From the NCBI GenBank assembly GCA_021464245.1, contig JADCRB010000021.1, forward strand, positions 2,094,337-2,158,336: DNA of 64,000 nucleotides. Reading direction: 5' to 3'. This document shows positions 26,877-39,084 of the stretch, one piece after another. The notes under the pieces are model-generated. The model made no database searches. It had not been told where the DNA came from and was given only the letters and a program-made list of their open reading frames with translations. The DNA comes from Carallia brachiata (taxonomy: Eukaryota; Streptophyta; Magnoliopsida; Malpighiales; Rhizophoraceae). Position numbers and translations under genes: made by a program. Each line of letters begins with the position of its first letter. Position 1 is the first letter of the stretch.

Positions 26877-27085
26877 GGGATAAGTAAATTTTTAGTCCTA
26901 TACGTTTGCCCCTTTTTTACGCAGGTCCATAACGTTAGAGCCGTTTTATTTAAATCTTACACGTTAGTTAGTCATTTTAATCTAGTCCATTTTTAAACGG
27001 AGGGTTATTTGACCGTTAAAAGTAGCGTTGACCTCAATTTTATATTCAAAAATATTACAAACTGGCCATTTTAACATATTAAAGT
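26877..27085. repeat. Left terminal inverted repeat of the MULE
   Basis: It begins gggataagtaaatttt and contains tacgcaggtccataacgtta, ttgacctcaattttata and ggccattttaac. All of these recur in inverse orientation in the right repeat with scattered mismatches. The inner limit is approximate. Confidence 0.85.
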
Positions 27086-27992
27086 GGAGAATACAATAGA
27101 AATACGCCATATGAAATAAAAATACAGACATTAAAATGTAAAAAAAAAAAAAGAAAAAATCCAAAAACAAAAAAAACAAAGAGTCAAGTCTTTGGATCGA
27201 TCCTTGAGCCGTCAGAGAGCGACAGAGACCAAAACTTAGAAAGCTAACCCTAGATCAATCCATTCCTGAAGAGTTGGTCCAAAATCCCCATCGTTAGTAC
27301 AGGATAAGGCTTTGCGAAGTGAGATTAGGCACCCGGGTTTGAAGTTCATTGCGTACATGGTAAATATGGACATCTCCTCCTTCTGTTCTTTGGGTTTGAT
27401 TGACGGTTTTGTTGAGGGGTTGTTGGGGAATCGAGAAAGGGGTTTTATTAAAGGCAAAAAATGGTTATTTTGAGGGCTTGTTGAGGAAGCGATTTAGGGA
27501 TACAATTTTGAAATGGGTTGGTTTCTGTTTTGTTCAATGTGGGGATATTGTGTTTGTCTGTCGGTTTGTCTGGTTCTCTATTTGTTTATTGGATTAGAAG
27601 TGAATATTCAATTGAATATGCCACTTTTTGCTCTATTGATTGACCCCGCATGTATTATTGTCAAAGTAGTTATTGAGAAAAGTGTGGACTTTTTTGAAAA
27701 AGCCTCATGTTGAGCTTTGTATTAAAAGATGTGAAGGTGAAAGTGCTTTGTTGTTGCTGTAGAGAACTCCCTCTTGTTTTTTTCATAGTCCTTTACTATG
27801 TATGGAATCTATTGTTTTGAAAGAGACTTTTGAATATTAAAAGTTGCTGATATTGTTGGTCTTTGTAGTCTATTTTGTTTTTTTGTGACTTATCATAAAT
27901 TGGTGTGCATTTATACTAGGTGTTGTCTATTTTGTGCATTATCTTTTTAGTTGGATTGATTAAAATATTTTTTTTGTTGTGTTGTTGCGGTC

Positions 27993-30900
27993 ATGTACAG
28001 AATGGATGATATTGATGGCCATATGTTCATCCATCATGGTGGGGTCTTGCAAAGTGACCCACCATTTATTTATAAAGGGGGGACTGTTGATAAGTTTGGT
28101 GTGGAAGTGGACAGGTTTTGCTATTGGGATTTACAAACAACAGTTGTAAAAGATTTGGGATACCCTAACTTCAAAGAAATTAGGTATAAAATACCTGGTG
28201 AGGGTGATGATATGGGTGCAAGTGTGAAGGTTATAGAGAATAGTGACAAAGCCATTTGTGAGTTTGGAGCTGTCATTGTGAAGTTTAAAAAGGTAGATGT
28301 TTATGTAATTCACATTGACAATGATGTGACCATCAATAGAAGTGATGATAGTTCGAGGGAAGGTGGGAATGGTAGTGAGTCAATACAAGGTGGTGGCATT
28401 CCAAATACCACAGATCAGGGATAGGTTTGTCTAAACCAGTTAATATAAATGACATTGATGATGATGTGTTAGATGACATTGATTGGGACAATATTGAGAT
28501 TATTATTAGTGAAAGAAACCGAAGTAGGGAAGAAGATAGCAAAAGTAATCATGACAGCTTAAAATCTGCTAAAAAGGCTCCAACTGTTTATCACAGTGAG
28601 TCTGAGGATGCATATGAGGAGGCAGAAGAGGCAGAAGAGCTTGGTAGGTGCACCATGAGATTGGAGGAGCTCTCAGATGGTGATGACTCAGAATTAGAAG
28701 AAGCAAGGCAGAATGTGATCAAATCAAATCAAGGAATGAAGTTGGCAAAAGACAATGCAAAGGATGATGTTAGAGGAGGAGTTGGGAGAAAAGAGCATGA
28801 GGGCTTGCAGGAGGAGAAGGAAGCTTCAGAAGTTGAAGAAGGGTATGCCACAGATTACCCTTCCACCAGTGAATATGCTAGTTTTGAAACTAGTGATAGT
28901 GAAGAGAATGACACAGTGCAGTTAGAAGGAGGTCAAGATACCCTATCCACAACCCAAAAGCAGAATCCCTCAATTGAGCTATCCATGTTATTTGAAGACA
29001 TGCATGCATTCAAGGCAGCTTTGGTAAATTATTCTATAAAGAATAGGATGGACTTCTTCTACACCAAAAATTGTAGAGATTATGTTAGGGCAATATGTAA
29101 GAAGGGAATGCGTCCTTGGAAAATTTCTGCTTCTTATGTCAAGGAAATGAATAGTGTGCAAGTGAAAACCTTTGTTAGGAAGCATAATTACAACCCAACT
29201 TTCAGTAACTGTATGATAACTGCCTCATGGTTGGCTGAACACTGTTTCAAGGACATGGCATCTATATCCAAGATGTCCTTAGATGATATGCAGATGATGG
29301 TGAAGAGACAATTACAAATGAGAGTCAGCAAAGGGAAGTGTTTTAGAGCAAGGAAGTTGGTGCTTAACCATTTGAGGGGAAATGCCACAAATGAATATGC
29401 CAAGTTATATGATTATATGGCTGAGATTGAGAGAAGTAATCCAGGGACAACAGTGAAGGTGGAGAAGTTAACTCCTTCATTGGGCAAAGGGCAGCCGGAG
29501 TTTGTGGCTATTTATTTTGCCTTTGATTCTTGTAAAAAGGGTTTTCTAGCTGGCTGTAGGCATCTCATTGGATTGGATGGATGCTTTTTGAAAGGAGTTG
29601 TTAAGGGGGAAATCCTAGCTGCTGTAGGGAGAGATGGGAACAATCAAATGTTCCCAATTGCATGGGCAGTTGTTACTGTTGAGTCCACTGTCACTTGGAC
29701 TTGGTTCCTGCAACTCTTGAAGAAGGACTTGGGCATCACAACAGGGGAAGGTTGGGCTTTCATATCTGATGAGCAAAAGGTATAAAGTCCTCATTTATTT
29801 TTATATCTGCTACAATTAGTAATAAATCTTAACAGTAACCAACTAGTTTGTTTTTTGTAATTAACAGGGCTTGGTGAAATCCATAAAAACCCAATTCCCT
29901 CAAGCAGAACACAGGTTGTGTGGGAGACACAAATTTGCAAACTGGAGAAAAAAAACACAAGGGATTGAAGCTGCACAAACTATTCTGGGAGTGTGTGAAA
30001 GCAACAAATGAAGTGGACTTCAGTTTGAAGATGACAGAAATGAAGGACTTGGACCCCTCAGCTCATGATGCCATGAAGCCTAACGAGAAAGATAAATGGT
30101 GTAAGACATATTTTGACCCTAGTTTGAAAATTGATGTTGTAGATAATAATCTATGTGAGGCTTTTAATGGCCAAATTGTGTTTGCAAGAGCTAAAGCTAT
30201 TGTCACAATGCTTGAGGACATAAGAATTTATATTATGAGAAGGTTGAAAAGAAATAGGGATTTGGCCAGCAAGTGGAGGGAGGAGTTTGGACCTAGAGTT
30301 AAAAGGAAAATAAGAGAGAATATGGTTGAGAGTGCTGTTTGTAGAGTTGAGTGGAATGGCTGTGAGGGTTATGAGATCACTCATAGAATAGACACTTATG
30401 TAGTCAAACTAGATGAAAGGACTTGTACATGCAGGGCTTGGCAGTTGTCTGGAATCCCTTGCCCCCATGCATTATGTGCCATAGAAGATAGGGGTGAGGA
30501 CCTAATACTTATATAAGTCATTGGTATAAAAAAGATAAGTATCTTCTAGCTTATCAGCACATGATGCAACCTGTATGTGGTGAAAAATTCTGGCCAAAGA
30601 CAGAGATGGAGCCCTTACTGCCTCCACCTTTTCGCAAGATGCCTGGAAGGCCTCAGACCAAAAGGAGGAGAGAGGAGTGGGAGCAAATGAAGTCTGGATC
30701 TACAAGAATGTCAAGGAGAGGAGAAAAACAACTATAGATACTGCAAACAAACAGGCCATAATAGTAGGACATGCCTTCAAAAGAAAGCAGCCGAGATAAC
30801 TGAAAATGCCAATCAAGATAGAGAAGAAACTGGTGTAGGAGTCAACCAGTATGGCCAATCAGAAGCTGCAGCACATGATCAACCAGAAGCTCAAAACGTG

Positions 30901-31505
30901 GGTGCAGGTTCTTTATCTGTTGGTAACAAGGTGGGACAATAAAAGAGACTTGTTGATTTTTGACTTAATGAAATTTTGTCTTGTTAATGAATATTTTTGT
31001 GTACAGGACAAGACGAAAAAGAATACAATTCATGCATCTTTTTCATGGAAGAAACATGAGAAGTCAAAGAAAAGGGTCTCCGAACCCAGTACACCACAAG
31101 CTGTCGTGCCAACTGATCCTACATGTCCAGCAGATCCACTTTCAACAGCAAGCCAAGTAGCTCCAGCTGCTCCAACAGATCTGGCAACGCCATCAGCTCA
31201 ACCACCTCTATCATTTGTCCCTAATGGACTAGATGCATCTCCAATGCCATTTAGGAGAGTATGTAATCATTATGTCTTTATCTTTATTGTTTACCATTGT
31301 GGAACACATGTTTTTATATTATACATTATCTTTGTTTTTGTAGAGTCCAAGATTCAAACATTGTGTATCAAGTGAAGCAAAAACGAGCCCAATGCCAACT
31401 CCAGATTGGGCTATTCCAACACAGGAAAGCCATAATACTCCGACAGAAAGAGTTGGTTCTAAACAGCAGCAGACCAACTCTAGCAGGTCAAAAGACCAAA
31501 AATAA
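27993..31505 (+). pseudogene. MuDR-type MULE transposase, frameshifted
   Basis: The N-terminal segment (27993-28424, with the MULE N-terminal FIHHGG..YKGG motif and an acidic region) and the main open frame (28427-29779) are in different frames. The main part carries the MULE DNA-binding region and the transposase core, including LIGLDGCFLKG, AWAVV and ISDEQK around a GT-AG intron (29780-29867). After the intron the frame breaks again at an A8 run near 29948-29955, where RHKFANWRKK shifts into HKGLKLHKLFWECV. The next segment has the NNLCEAFNG region and a SWIM zinc-finger, CTCRAWQLSGIPCPHA. A further break lies near 30505, and another near 30725 before a degenerate zinc knuckle (YRYCKQTGHNSRTC) in which the first cysteine reads Tyr. 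A proline-rich tail ends near 31505. The protein cannot be made as a single product from this copy. Confidence 0.88.
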
Positions 31506-32224
31506 GGAGTAGCTATATTGTTATTACTCCACAAGCATTGCAGGTCATGCTAACAACGATTTCTTAATTTTGTTCAATTCCCTTTTTTTTACAATTATTC
31601 TTAATTGCTAGATTGTTTGGTTCACTTTTGTTCTTATTTTCTTTTTCCGCAGAGCCATTGTGAGAAGAAGAAACAGAAACTTCATAAGAAAATGAAGCAT
31701 GGGGGATGAAGGTAGACTATTGAAGAATATAAGAAGATACTGGAAGATGTCTTTTGGCTTTTTTGTAATTAAGATGAACATCCCCTTAAGGAGGACAAAG
31801 TTATTTTTTTGTTTTCACAGTGGGTGGGGATTTATTTTGTCTATATGTCATTAATAGTCGGGTCAGAACATTGCTATTAACCAAATGAGTCATCATTTTG
31901 TTACAAAACCACTACAATGGCTTTGCCATTTTGCTTTCACAGCAAATTTTGTGAACTCTCGGATATATATGAATCCTATTTAACTATTTTCATTTGTTGA
32001 TTCTGAATTGAAGAGAACAGACTTGTCTAAATTAGCTACTGCTCCCATATGACAACATAAATATTCTTAATCATTATGAGTTCATCAACTTCAGCTCCTT
32101 AGAGTGGCTACATGACACAACAATTGAGCTACATCCATTCAAATACATAGTCTTTCATGCACATGAAAGCCCATTACAATTTCCAAACCAACTGCTCTAC
32201 GTTATTTTTTTGTCCAACAGCTCT

Positions 32225-32690
32225 TCACTTCGTTGCCCAGCTCACAACTGCCACCAAAATAAACACAAACACAGCTACAACAGTGCGAAGAACCACATTC
32301 TCCTTTTGCATTCTTGCCTTCTCTCTTTCTATTCTTGCTTTCTCTCTTTCCATATTGTTAACTCTCTTTAGCAATCCAGGTATAATTTGCCTTGATCTAT
32401 CACACATTGGAGGATCTATCCAGTGGAATATACCGCATCCTCCATCTTTCTGTACAAATCAAAAAGGGAAAAAAAAATTTTACATCTCACTTTTAACATT
32501 ATCACATATTACAAAAAACCCGTAATAAAAACAACATTAGAAGTTCATATTGTACCTTAATATACCCACAAGATACAAACCTACTCCCCGGGTTGAGATC
32601 AGTCCAAGAAGTTCGCATTACGGCCTCTTTCCCACACTCACAATACATCTGTTCAACTCTTCCCTTTCTTTCCTCAACCCAATGAGACAT
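32225..32690 (-). CDS. Small GRF zinc-finger / coiled-coil / membrane protein inside the MULE
   Basis: Two exons, 32556-32690 and 32225-32449, with a GT-AG intron, give an intact 119-residue protein. Residues 17-60 form a GRF-type zinc finger: CEC, RTSWTDLNPGSRFVSC and CGIFHW supply the four cysteines and the NPG-R-F core. Next is a charged coiled coil (repeated ME-REKAR units, about residues 75-95), then one hydrophobic segment (TVVAVFVFILVAVVSWA) at the extreme C-terminus. The same domain order is found in a family of plant proteins annotated as At4g04775-like. GRF fingers bind single-stranded nucleic acid in other proteins; the function here is unknown. It starts about 200 bases inside the right terminal repeat, so its promoter probably lies in that repeat. 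It is undamaged while the transposase is broken. Confidence 0.82.
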
Positions 32691-32884
32691 GTTACTGATG
32701 TCTTGTGAAAAGCCCGAATTTGCTTTTAGTAAAAATCAGGAGTTATAGTTTCGGATGGCATAACAAAGAGACGAAGGAAGAGAATGACCAAGAGCAAAAT
32801 GAGATTTGGGCGTGAGAACAATTGATTTTCGGGTTTTGTATCTTTTATATTACATAATATACGGTTTTTCTTTTCTTTATACGC

Positions 32885-33093
32885 TTCAATATACGTTAAA
32901 ATGGCCAGTTTGTAATATTTCTAAATATAAAATTGAGGTCAACGTTGATTTTAACGGTCAAATAACTGTCCGTCCAAAAATGGATTCGATTAAAATGACT
33001 GGCTAACGTATAGGACTTAAATAAAACGGTTCTAACGTTATGGACCTGCGTAAAAAAGGAGCAAACGTATAGGACTAACTATTTGTTTATCCT
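32885..33093. repeat. Right terminal inverted repeat of the MULE
   Basis: Inverse copy of 26877-27085. It ends ggactaactatttgtttatcct, directly before the second GGAATTGATA at 33094-33103. It contains aaaatggccagttt, aaaattgaggtcaac and ttatggacctgcgtaaaaaa. Confidence 0.85.
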
Positions 33094-33103
33094 GGAATTG
33101 ATA

Positions 33104-33703
33104 TTACCAATAAACGCTCACTTGCTTATATTGTTTTTATTTAGGTAGAAGGTCACGACATGATATTTTCAACAGTGGAAAAGTATGCTCTGAAAGTGCA
33201 AGCATAACTGTTTAAAAAAAAAAAAAAAAAAAAAAAGAGGAAAGCGCAAATATAACCGATCTTACAATTTTCCCCATCTAGCCATGCTTCTAATTATCCC
33301 CCGGGTGTCATTGCGTGTGAATTTTTCAGAAGGAAAAAAAAAAGAAAAAAGAACAAGAATTTTCTTTGTGGTCCATAAGAAAAAGAATTTTTACGGGAAA
33401 GACAGAACCAGGTTCTCTGCATGCATCGTTCGTTCCTTTTTTCAAAAGTAAAAGGCTGTTACAAGTTCTTCAGCATAAAGCAGCCATATATTTATTCCAT
33501 TAAAAGGCCCAAATTTAAGGCTGCCTCCATCCATTGGCTATTCCCCTCTTTTCTTGAGAAATTAAAAGTTGCAAGGGCGAGTCCATGCTCTAATAACATA
33601 CATAACATACATAGTGCAGAAGAAGAAGAAGAAGAAGGAATTAAATTAATGAAGAAGCATTAAGTAAGATAACAAAAGAATCGAGGGAGAGAGAGATCAG
33701 CGA
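33104..33703. other. Spacer between MULE and the CLV1-like locus
   Basis: Contains an A run at about 33212-33236 and a purine-rich leader (GAA repeats near 33618-33638, GAGA near 33684) just before the ATG of the receptor-like locus. No gene seen. Confidence 0.5.
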
Positions 33704-35781
33704 ATGAGGATTTTCCACCACCACCACCACCAGCTGCTTCTTCTCCTTCTTCATTGGTTTCTTCTCTTCTTCTTCTTACATACACATCACTTGTTGCAGT
33801 GACAGTGCATTCATCACCAGCGAGTGATCTTCAAGTACTGCTGGAGTTCAAATCCTGCTTCATCGGAGCAGAGGGATCTCAGGGACTCCTCGATTGGGAG
33901 AACCCCCAGCACCAGCAACAGCCATCGTCTTCAACATCAGCTCATTGTTCCTTCTCCGGAGTTGCATGCGATCACCACTCCCGCGTGGTGTCCCTCGATG
34001 TTTCCTTTCAATATCTCTCGGGTACGGTCCCACCAGCGATCGGGCTCTTGGACAAGCTCGTCAACCTCACGATCGCAGGCAACAATCTAACTGGCGCACT
34101 CCCTCTTGAAATCGCCAACCTTACGTCCCTCAAGTCCTTGAACATCTCCAACAATTTTTTGGCTGGCAGTTTCCCCGGAGAAATTGGTCTTGCCGTGTCG
34201 GAGCTTGAAATACTCGACGCTTACAATAATAACTTCAACGGATCCTTGCCAACTCAGCTTGCTGGTCTGAAGCGGCTCAAGCATCTTCACCTTGGCGGCA
34301 ACTTTTTTTCAGGGAAAATACCAGAATCGTATTCCAGAATGCAGAGCTTGGAATACTTGGGTCTGAACGGCAATCTTCTTTCAGGAAAGATCCCCCCTAG
34401 CTTGGCTCAATTGAAGAACCTCAAACAATTGTATCTCGGCTACTATAACACATTCGACGGTGGCATTCCACCTGCATTAGGATCCTTGAGCTTGCTTCAA
34501 GCTCTTGATATGGCGAGTTGTAATATCTCTGGTGAAATTCCTCCGACTTTGGGCAATTTAAAGCACCTGCACTACTTGTTTCTTCAAATGAATGCTCTCA
34601 AAGGTGCTATACCACCTCAACTCTCCGGTCTAATTAGCTTGAGAAAACTTGATCTCTCCATCAATGGACTCACCGGAGGGATACCTGAGAGTTTCTCTGA
34701 GCTCAAAAATATCACTCTACTGAATTTGTTCGAAAGCAATATGTAGGGTCCAATACCCATTTTTATTGGGGACTTGCCAAACCTCCAGATACTTCAGATA
34801 TGGGGAAATAACTTCACTTCGAAGCTCCCTAAGAATCTTGGCCAGAATGGCCAGCTCAAAAGCCTCGACGTTTCTTTCAACCGTCTGACAGGATCAATTC
34901 CTTCGGCTCTCTGCAAAGGAGGGAAGTTGAAGACCTTGATTCTCATGAATAATTTCTTCTCTGGGAAACTCCCTGAAGAAGTAGGTGACTGCAAGTCCCT
35001 GACCAAAATCCGAATAATGAATAATCGGCTGAACGGGACCATCCCTCCTGGGGTGTTCGATATGTCCATGATGACCATCCTGGAGCTAAACGATAACAAC
35101 TTCTCTGGGGAACTTCCCTCCAATATGTCAGGCAGCAGTGCACTCGAGGTACTGAGGTTGTCTGGGAATAGGATTACGGGAACAATCCCTGCAGCCATCG
35201 GTGAGCTGTCGAGTTTGAAAACCCTGTCTCTTGATAGAAACCGATTCTTTGGCAGAATTCCTGAACAAGTGTTCCGTATCAGGCCCCTCTCTGTATTCAA
35301 CATCAGTGCCAACAACTTCAGCGGTGAAATTCCACCTTCTATTACTATCTGCACTTCTTTAACGTCGATTGATTTCAGTCGAAATAATCTCACGGGTGAG
35401 ATTCCAAAGGAAATTGCCAAATTGGGGCAGTTAAATGTTCTCAATATGTCTGGTAATCTGCTGACGGGCCAAATACCAGGCGACTTGATATACATGACAA
35501 GTCTGACGACTCTTGATCTCTCACACAATAATTTATCAGGTAGAGTCCCAAGGGGTGGTCAACTTGAGCTATTCGACGACAGCTCATTCGCTGGAAACCC
35601 CAATTTATGTACTCCAAGCAACTTCTCTTGCCCATATCCGTATGTGTCTCCCTTAAACTCATCTGGAGCCTCAAGCAATCGTGACATTTATATGGTGTCA
35701 CTTGGAACTTGGAGGTGGAAGCTTTTGACTGCTGCCCTTGTTGCTCTTGAAATTGGTCACCAATTTGACTCTGTAGGCTGA
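33704..35781 (+). pseudogene. CLAVATA1-like LRR receptor kinase pseudogene, ectodomain only
   Basis: The reading frames encode a CLV1/BAM-type ectodomain: an N-terminal cap ([10 protein letters not shown], then CSFSGVACD) and about 20 leucine-rich repeats of the GxIPxxLGxLxxLxxLxLxxN type, including the family island [11 protein letters not shown]. They end at the C-terminal cap FDDSSFAGNPNLCTP. Lesions: (a) the only upstream ATG (33704), followed by a hydrophobic signal-like stretch, is out of frame with the rest and runs into a stop; (b) an in-frame TAG at 34744-34746 replaces a codon inside an otherwise continuous repeat; (c) the frame ends at 35779-35781 with no transmembrane segment, and no kinase motifs occur in the next 2 kb. 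An intact relative would be about 980 residues. Whether any transcript makes a secreted LRR fragment is unknown. Confidence 0.85.
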
Positions 35782-36082
35782 AGACAGGGTCACGGAGTGT
35801 AAGAGTAAAGAAAGACACCATGTGCAAGACAATTGCTTATAAATAGTAGTAAGTACTTAAGTATTCTGTGATTGATTGCAGTGCCTTATATTTTATAGAT
35901 ACATGGAAAAAGTAGGTCGTCACAAGCTATGAGACTGTATGTATTGTACAGCAACGATTTTAAGATTCGATTGCAATTTACAGGTAAAGCTGACTTGTGA
36001 TGTCCTTGTGGTGCCTAGCTAGCTACTATCTTTTGCAATAAAACTTTGGGCGCGGAGTGTACGGACAGAAAGAATTGACAAG

Positions 36083-36230
36083 AAGAAGTGTCAATAATGC
36101 ATCGGTCTTACTAATTTCTGTAATAAGATTGATATAATATGCAACAAAAATTATCGCGTTATTTTTTATTGTAGAAAAAATCAATATTGTTGTAGAAATA
36201 TTTTTTATTGTTGCATTATTGACACTTCTT
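36083..36230. repeat. Foldback element with 19-base perfect arms
   Basis: aagaagtgtcaataatgca at 36083-36101 is present as its exact inverse complement at 36212-36230. Weaker complementarity extends outward to gacag near 36063 and ctgtc near 36250. The inside is AT-rich. Probably a small MITE; no target duplication was confirmed. Confidence 0.6.
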
Positions 36231-37857
36231 CTATCCTTTTCTCTCTGGCTGTCGATCTTTTTCCTAAAACTTTATGGACACCATAACAAAAAAAAAAAAA
36301 GAACCTAGTTAATATTAACCGAAAAAACAAAACATATAAGAATCATTAACATAAAATCAAATCGTAAAGTCTACGGACCAAATTAAGTATCACTTTTTGA
36401 TAATTCAATCTAATATTCTCCGACACTTTCTTTTCCATCTAACCAACGTTTTTTTTTTTATGCATCATTTAACATTTAGAATTTAGAAGTGTTAAGATCA
36501 CAGGGTTAGTTCAATTTAACTCAAAATGAAAATTAGTACAGACCAGCCAACTGATTCTATTTACCTTATTACGAACTGTCAAAATTTTTTCTCTTGTCAA
36601 ACACAATTTTTTCTTATGGAATTGTGGAGTATTATCTTTATTTTTTATTTTTTACAAAAAAAAATTGAAATATAAGCACAAGCATTTATTTTGGGCATAG
36701 TGATTTTGTCAAATTATCTCATTTTTTATCATACCCTAGAGATAGAGTAGAGGGAGCTTATAGCTTCTGTTTTTCTGATTGATATTTGTTTTTTTTTTTT
36801 TAAGGGAGGGTGATTTGATTTATATTTGCTGTTAGATAGAAAGTGCATTATTTTTTTTTGAACGAAAAAAACATGTATCGTCAACAGAGACCATTGCATT
36901 AATGAGTTGAGGCAACAAATTATTGATTAACGTTTTCATTTAATGTACTTGATAAAAAAACTCACCGTTGAGGAAGCGTTGGTATGGGTTTTACTAGTTC
37001 TACACATTTACAAAATGTCAATCAGAGGTTTGCTATATTACCTACAACTCAAGTTTAAGTACTATAGATAACACTTATGAGATTTGATCTTTATTAATGT
37101 TCAATTTGATTGTGATTTACGTATCTTTAATTTTATATTCGTTAATACCGTTTAAATGACTGAGAAGAGGCATACTCGTACTTAATATTATTTGAATGGT
37201 GAGTTTTTTTTATAGATTATGTTGAATGAAATAAAATAAATAAAGATAATTTCTTCGTAATTTATAGATTTAATAATTAATATATTTTGTATAATTTTGT
37301 ATTAAAAAAAAAATTTTGTCAAATAAGCCGCACGCCCGAAGAAGAAAAAAAGCAAAAAAAAAAAAAAAGCAAAAACAATGAAACCGTCGATCAACACATG
37401 CCACGTGGATAGATATACTACTCTACAAACAGAACCCAATTGCCTCACACTAAAAAAAAAAAAAAAATAGTACGCTTTGTCTACATACCCAGCATTTTAG
37501 TTTCGAAAAAGTTTAAGAGTTCTTGAAAAAGTCTCGATTTTTGTTTAAATATATTTTAAAAAATAATTAATTAGTAATTTTTTATAATTATTATAATAAA
37601 AAGAGTAATAAAAAATAAAGTAATAGTTTATATTTATATTTTTTATTTTTTTTAATTAATATAATTATAATAATTTAACAATTAATTACTTTTTATAAAC
37701 AATTTAAAAACAAAATCTTCTCATACTCCTAAAGTAAACCCACAATTACAGTGTTATTATAACACTGGCTCCCACAAATACTGTTAGATATACATTTACG
37801 GAAAATCAATAAGGAAAAAAGTAAGTGACCGGGAAGAGAAAGACGTGAAAGAGACAG

Positions 37858-38013
37858 GAAAATTTTTTTGTGCAACCAATTAGTTTTTTTGTGCAACGAG
37901 ATGTCAAATTTGTACAACAAAATTTGAAAGTATTTTTCACCTATTTTTTTGTTGCACAAATTCAGCGTCTCGTTGCACAAAAAAAGTACCTGATTGCACA
38001 AAAAAAAAATTTC
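37858..38013. repeat. Foldback/MITE with nested gtgcaa motifs
   Basis: Arms of about 48 bases: the left reads gaaaatttttttgtgcaacc, then tttttttgtgcaacgaga; the right reads tctcgttgcacaaaaaaa, then gattgcacaaaaaaaaaattt. The TTTTTTTGTGCAA motif is repeated within each arm, so this is both a direct and an inverted repeat. It is non-coding. Confidence 0.65.
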
Positions 38014-38149
38014 AATCTGCTCTGCGCCTTATTTTTCCTGTTTACGTAACAGTACTCGATGAATAATAGAATAGAATACGCCTTTAGTTTCATCTTTATT
38101 TCTCATTTTTATTTTTATTTGTATTTCTCATGTACAACCCCCTTGGTCT

Positions 38150-38337
38150 TGGTCTTGTCGTTATTGTCGGCGTCTTCATAGAAACAATCTTTGCCATTGG
38201 TTTTAGCTTCTTTTGACTATTCCCATCTCTCTCTGGCCTTCCCTTCTGTATTGTTTGTCCTTTTGAGTTGAGGACTTGCTTTCACCCAGATAGACGACGA
38301 TATCACAAAAGTCAAGGCTCTTTCCTTTGGTCGATAG
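38150..38337 (+). other. Probable 5' UTR exon of the Raf-like kinase gene
   Basis: A pyrimidine-rich segment ends at a good donor (gatag|gtaaat, intron from 38338). A matching acceptor, ttttcag|ggct, lies at 39000-39001, so a second untranslated piece 39001-39084 would lead to the ATG at 39085. The 5' limit is a guess. The intron carries a (TTTG)n repeat at about 38435-38463. Confidence 0.4.
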
Positions 38338-39084
38338 GTAAATTTCTCCCGCAATATCTTTTGCCTTGCCTTCTTCATTTCCAAGACCGTCTTTCAATCT
38401 TGATTGTTTACAAGTTTCCCCTGCTGGGTTTTTGTTTGTTTGTTTGTTTGTTTGTTTGTTTGTAATTCTTGATTCTTGAAACCCTTTTTTTTCCTTCTTT
38501 TGACGTGCATAATTGAGCACAAGTCTGAACAACAGCTTGGCTTCTTACGAGTCCTCTTGCTTTTGGGATGCCTGGAAGGTCGGGCTATTGTGTCTATCTC
38601 TGTTTGATAGGCTTTTGGCTTCTGTTGGATTTATTTGAATTATGCGTTGCTTCTGCTCACTTTTCTTTCTGGGCCTTTAGAGATCATCCTAAGTTGCATA
38701 AAGTTCTCCTCTTCATTTACGTTGATTTGTACTTCATGCTATTTTTACTTGCTATTCTGATTTCAATACACGTTTTAGTTAAGGAGTACAAAGAACCGAT
38801 GGATTCCTAAGTTTAATTTTTATTTTTGCAGCTATTTGATGTGTTGGTCATTTGACTCAGCCCCTTAATTCATGAATTCAAATTGCAGGGTTAATAGGTC
38901 CTCGTCCATCTTTTCTCAGTGTACCTTGGATAATAAGTCAATTATGAATCTATTTGCAGAATGTTATATTGAAGGAGACTACGAACAATTTTATTTTCAG
39001 GGCTTTCTGAAGATAGCAGTTGGTTTTGGATTCTAATGCTGAAGATATAATAAGACAAGGGATTATTGATTCTCAAGGATTAAA

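Larger units (their letters stand above)
26877..33093. mobile_element. Mutator-like element (MULE), 6.2 kb, full length
   Basis: The element is bounded by long terminal inverted repeats and by a perfect 10-base target duplication. Inside are a MuDR-type transposase gene reading rightward (broken, see 27993-31505) and a small GRF zinc-finger gene reading leftward (intact, 32225-32690). The two are convergent, each starting near its own terminal repeat. That is the same overall layout as maize MuDR, with mudrA and mudrB convergent, although the second gene here is not related to mudrB as far as I can see. Perfect flanking repeats argue for a fairly recent insertion or at least one that has not been rearranged since. 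Confidence 0.92.
35782..38149. other. Intergenic region after the CLV1-like pseudogene
   Basis: AT-rich and non-coding; I looked for the missing receptor-kinase motifs (HRDLK, DFG, APE) here and saw none on either strand. It contains a foldback sequence at 36083-36230 and a second one at 37858-38013. Confidence 0.6.

Noticed and set aside
34794..35528. 244-codon open frame on the minus strand
   Set aside because: It is the antisense shadow of the leucine-rich repeats of the CLV1-like locus.
38402..38464. Possible CRISPR-like or regulatory array of GTTT units
   Set aside because: It is a simple (TTTG)n microsatellite with no spacers, in a plant 5' UTR intron.
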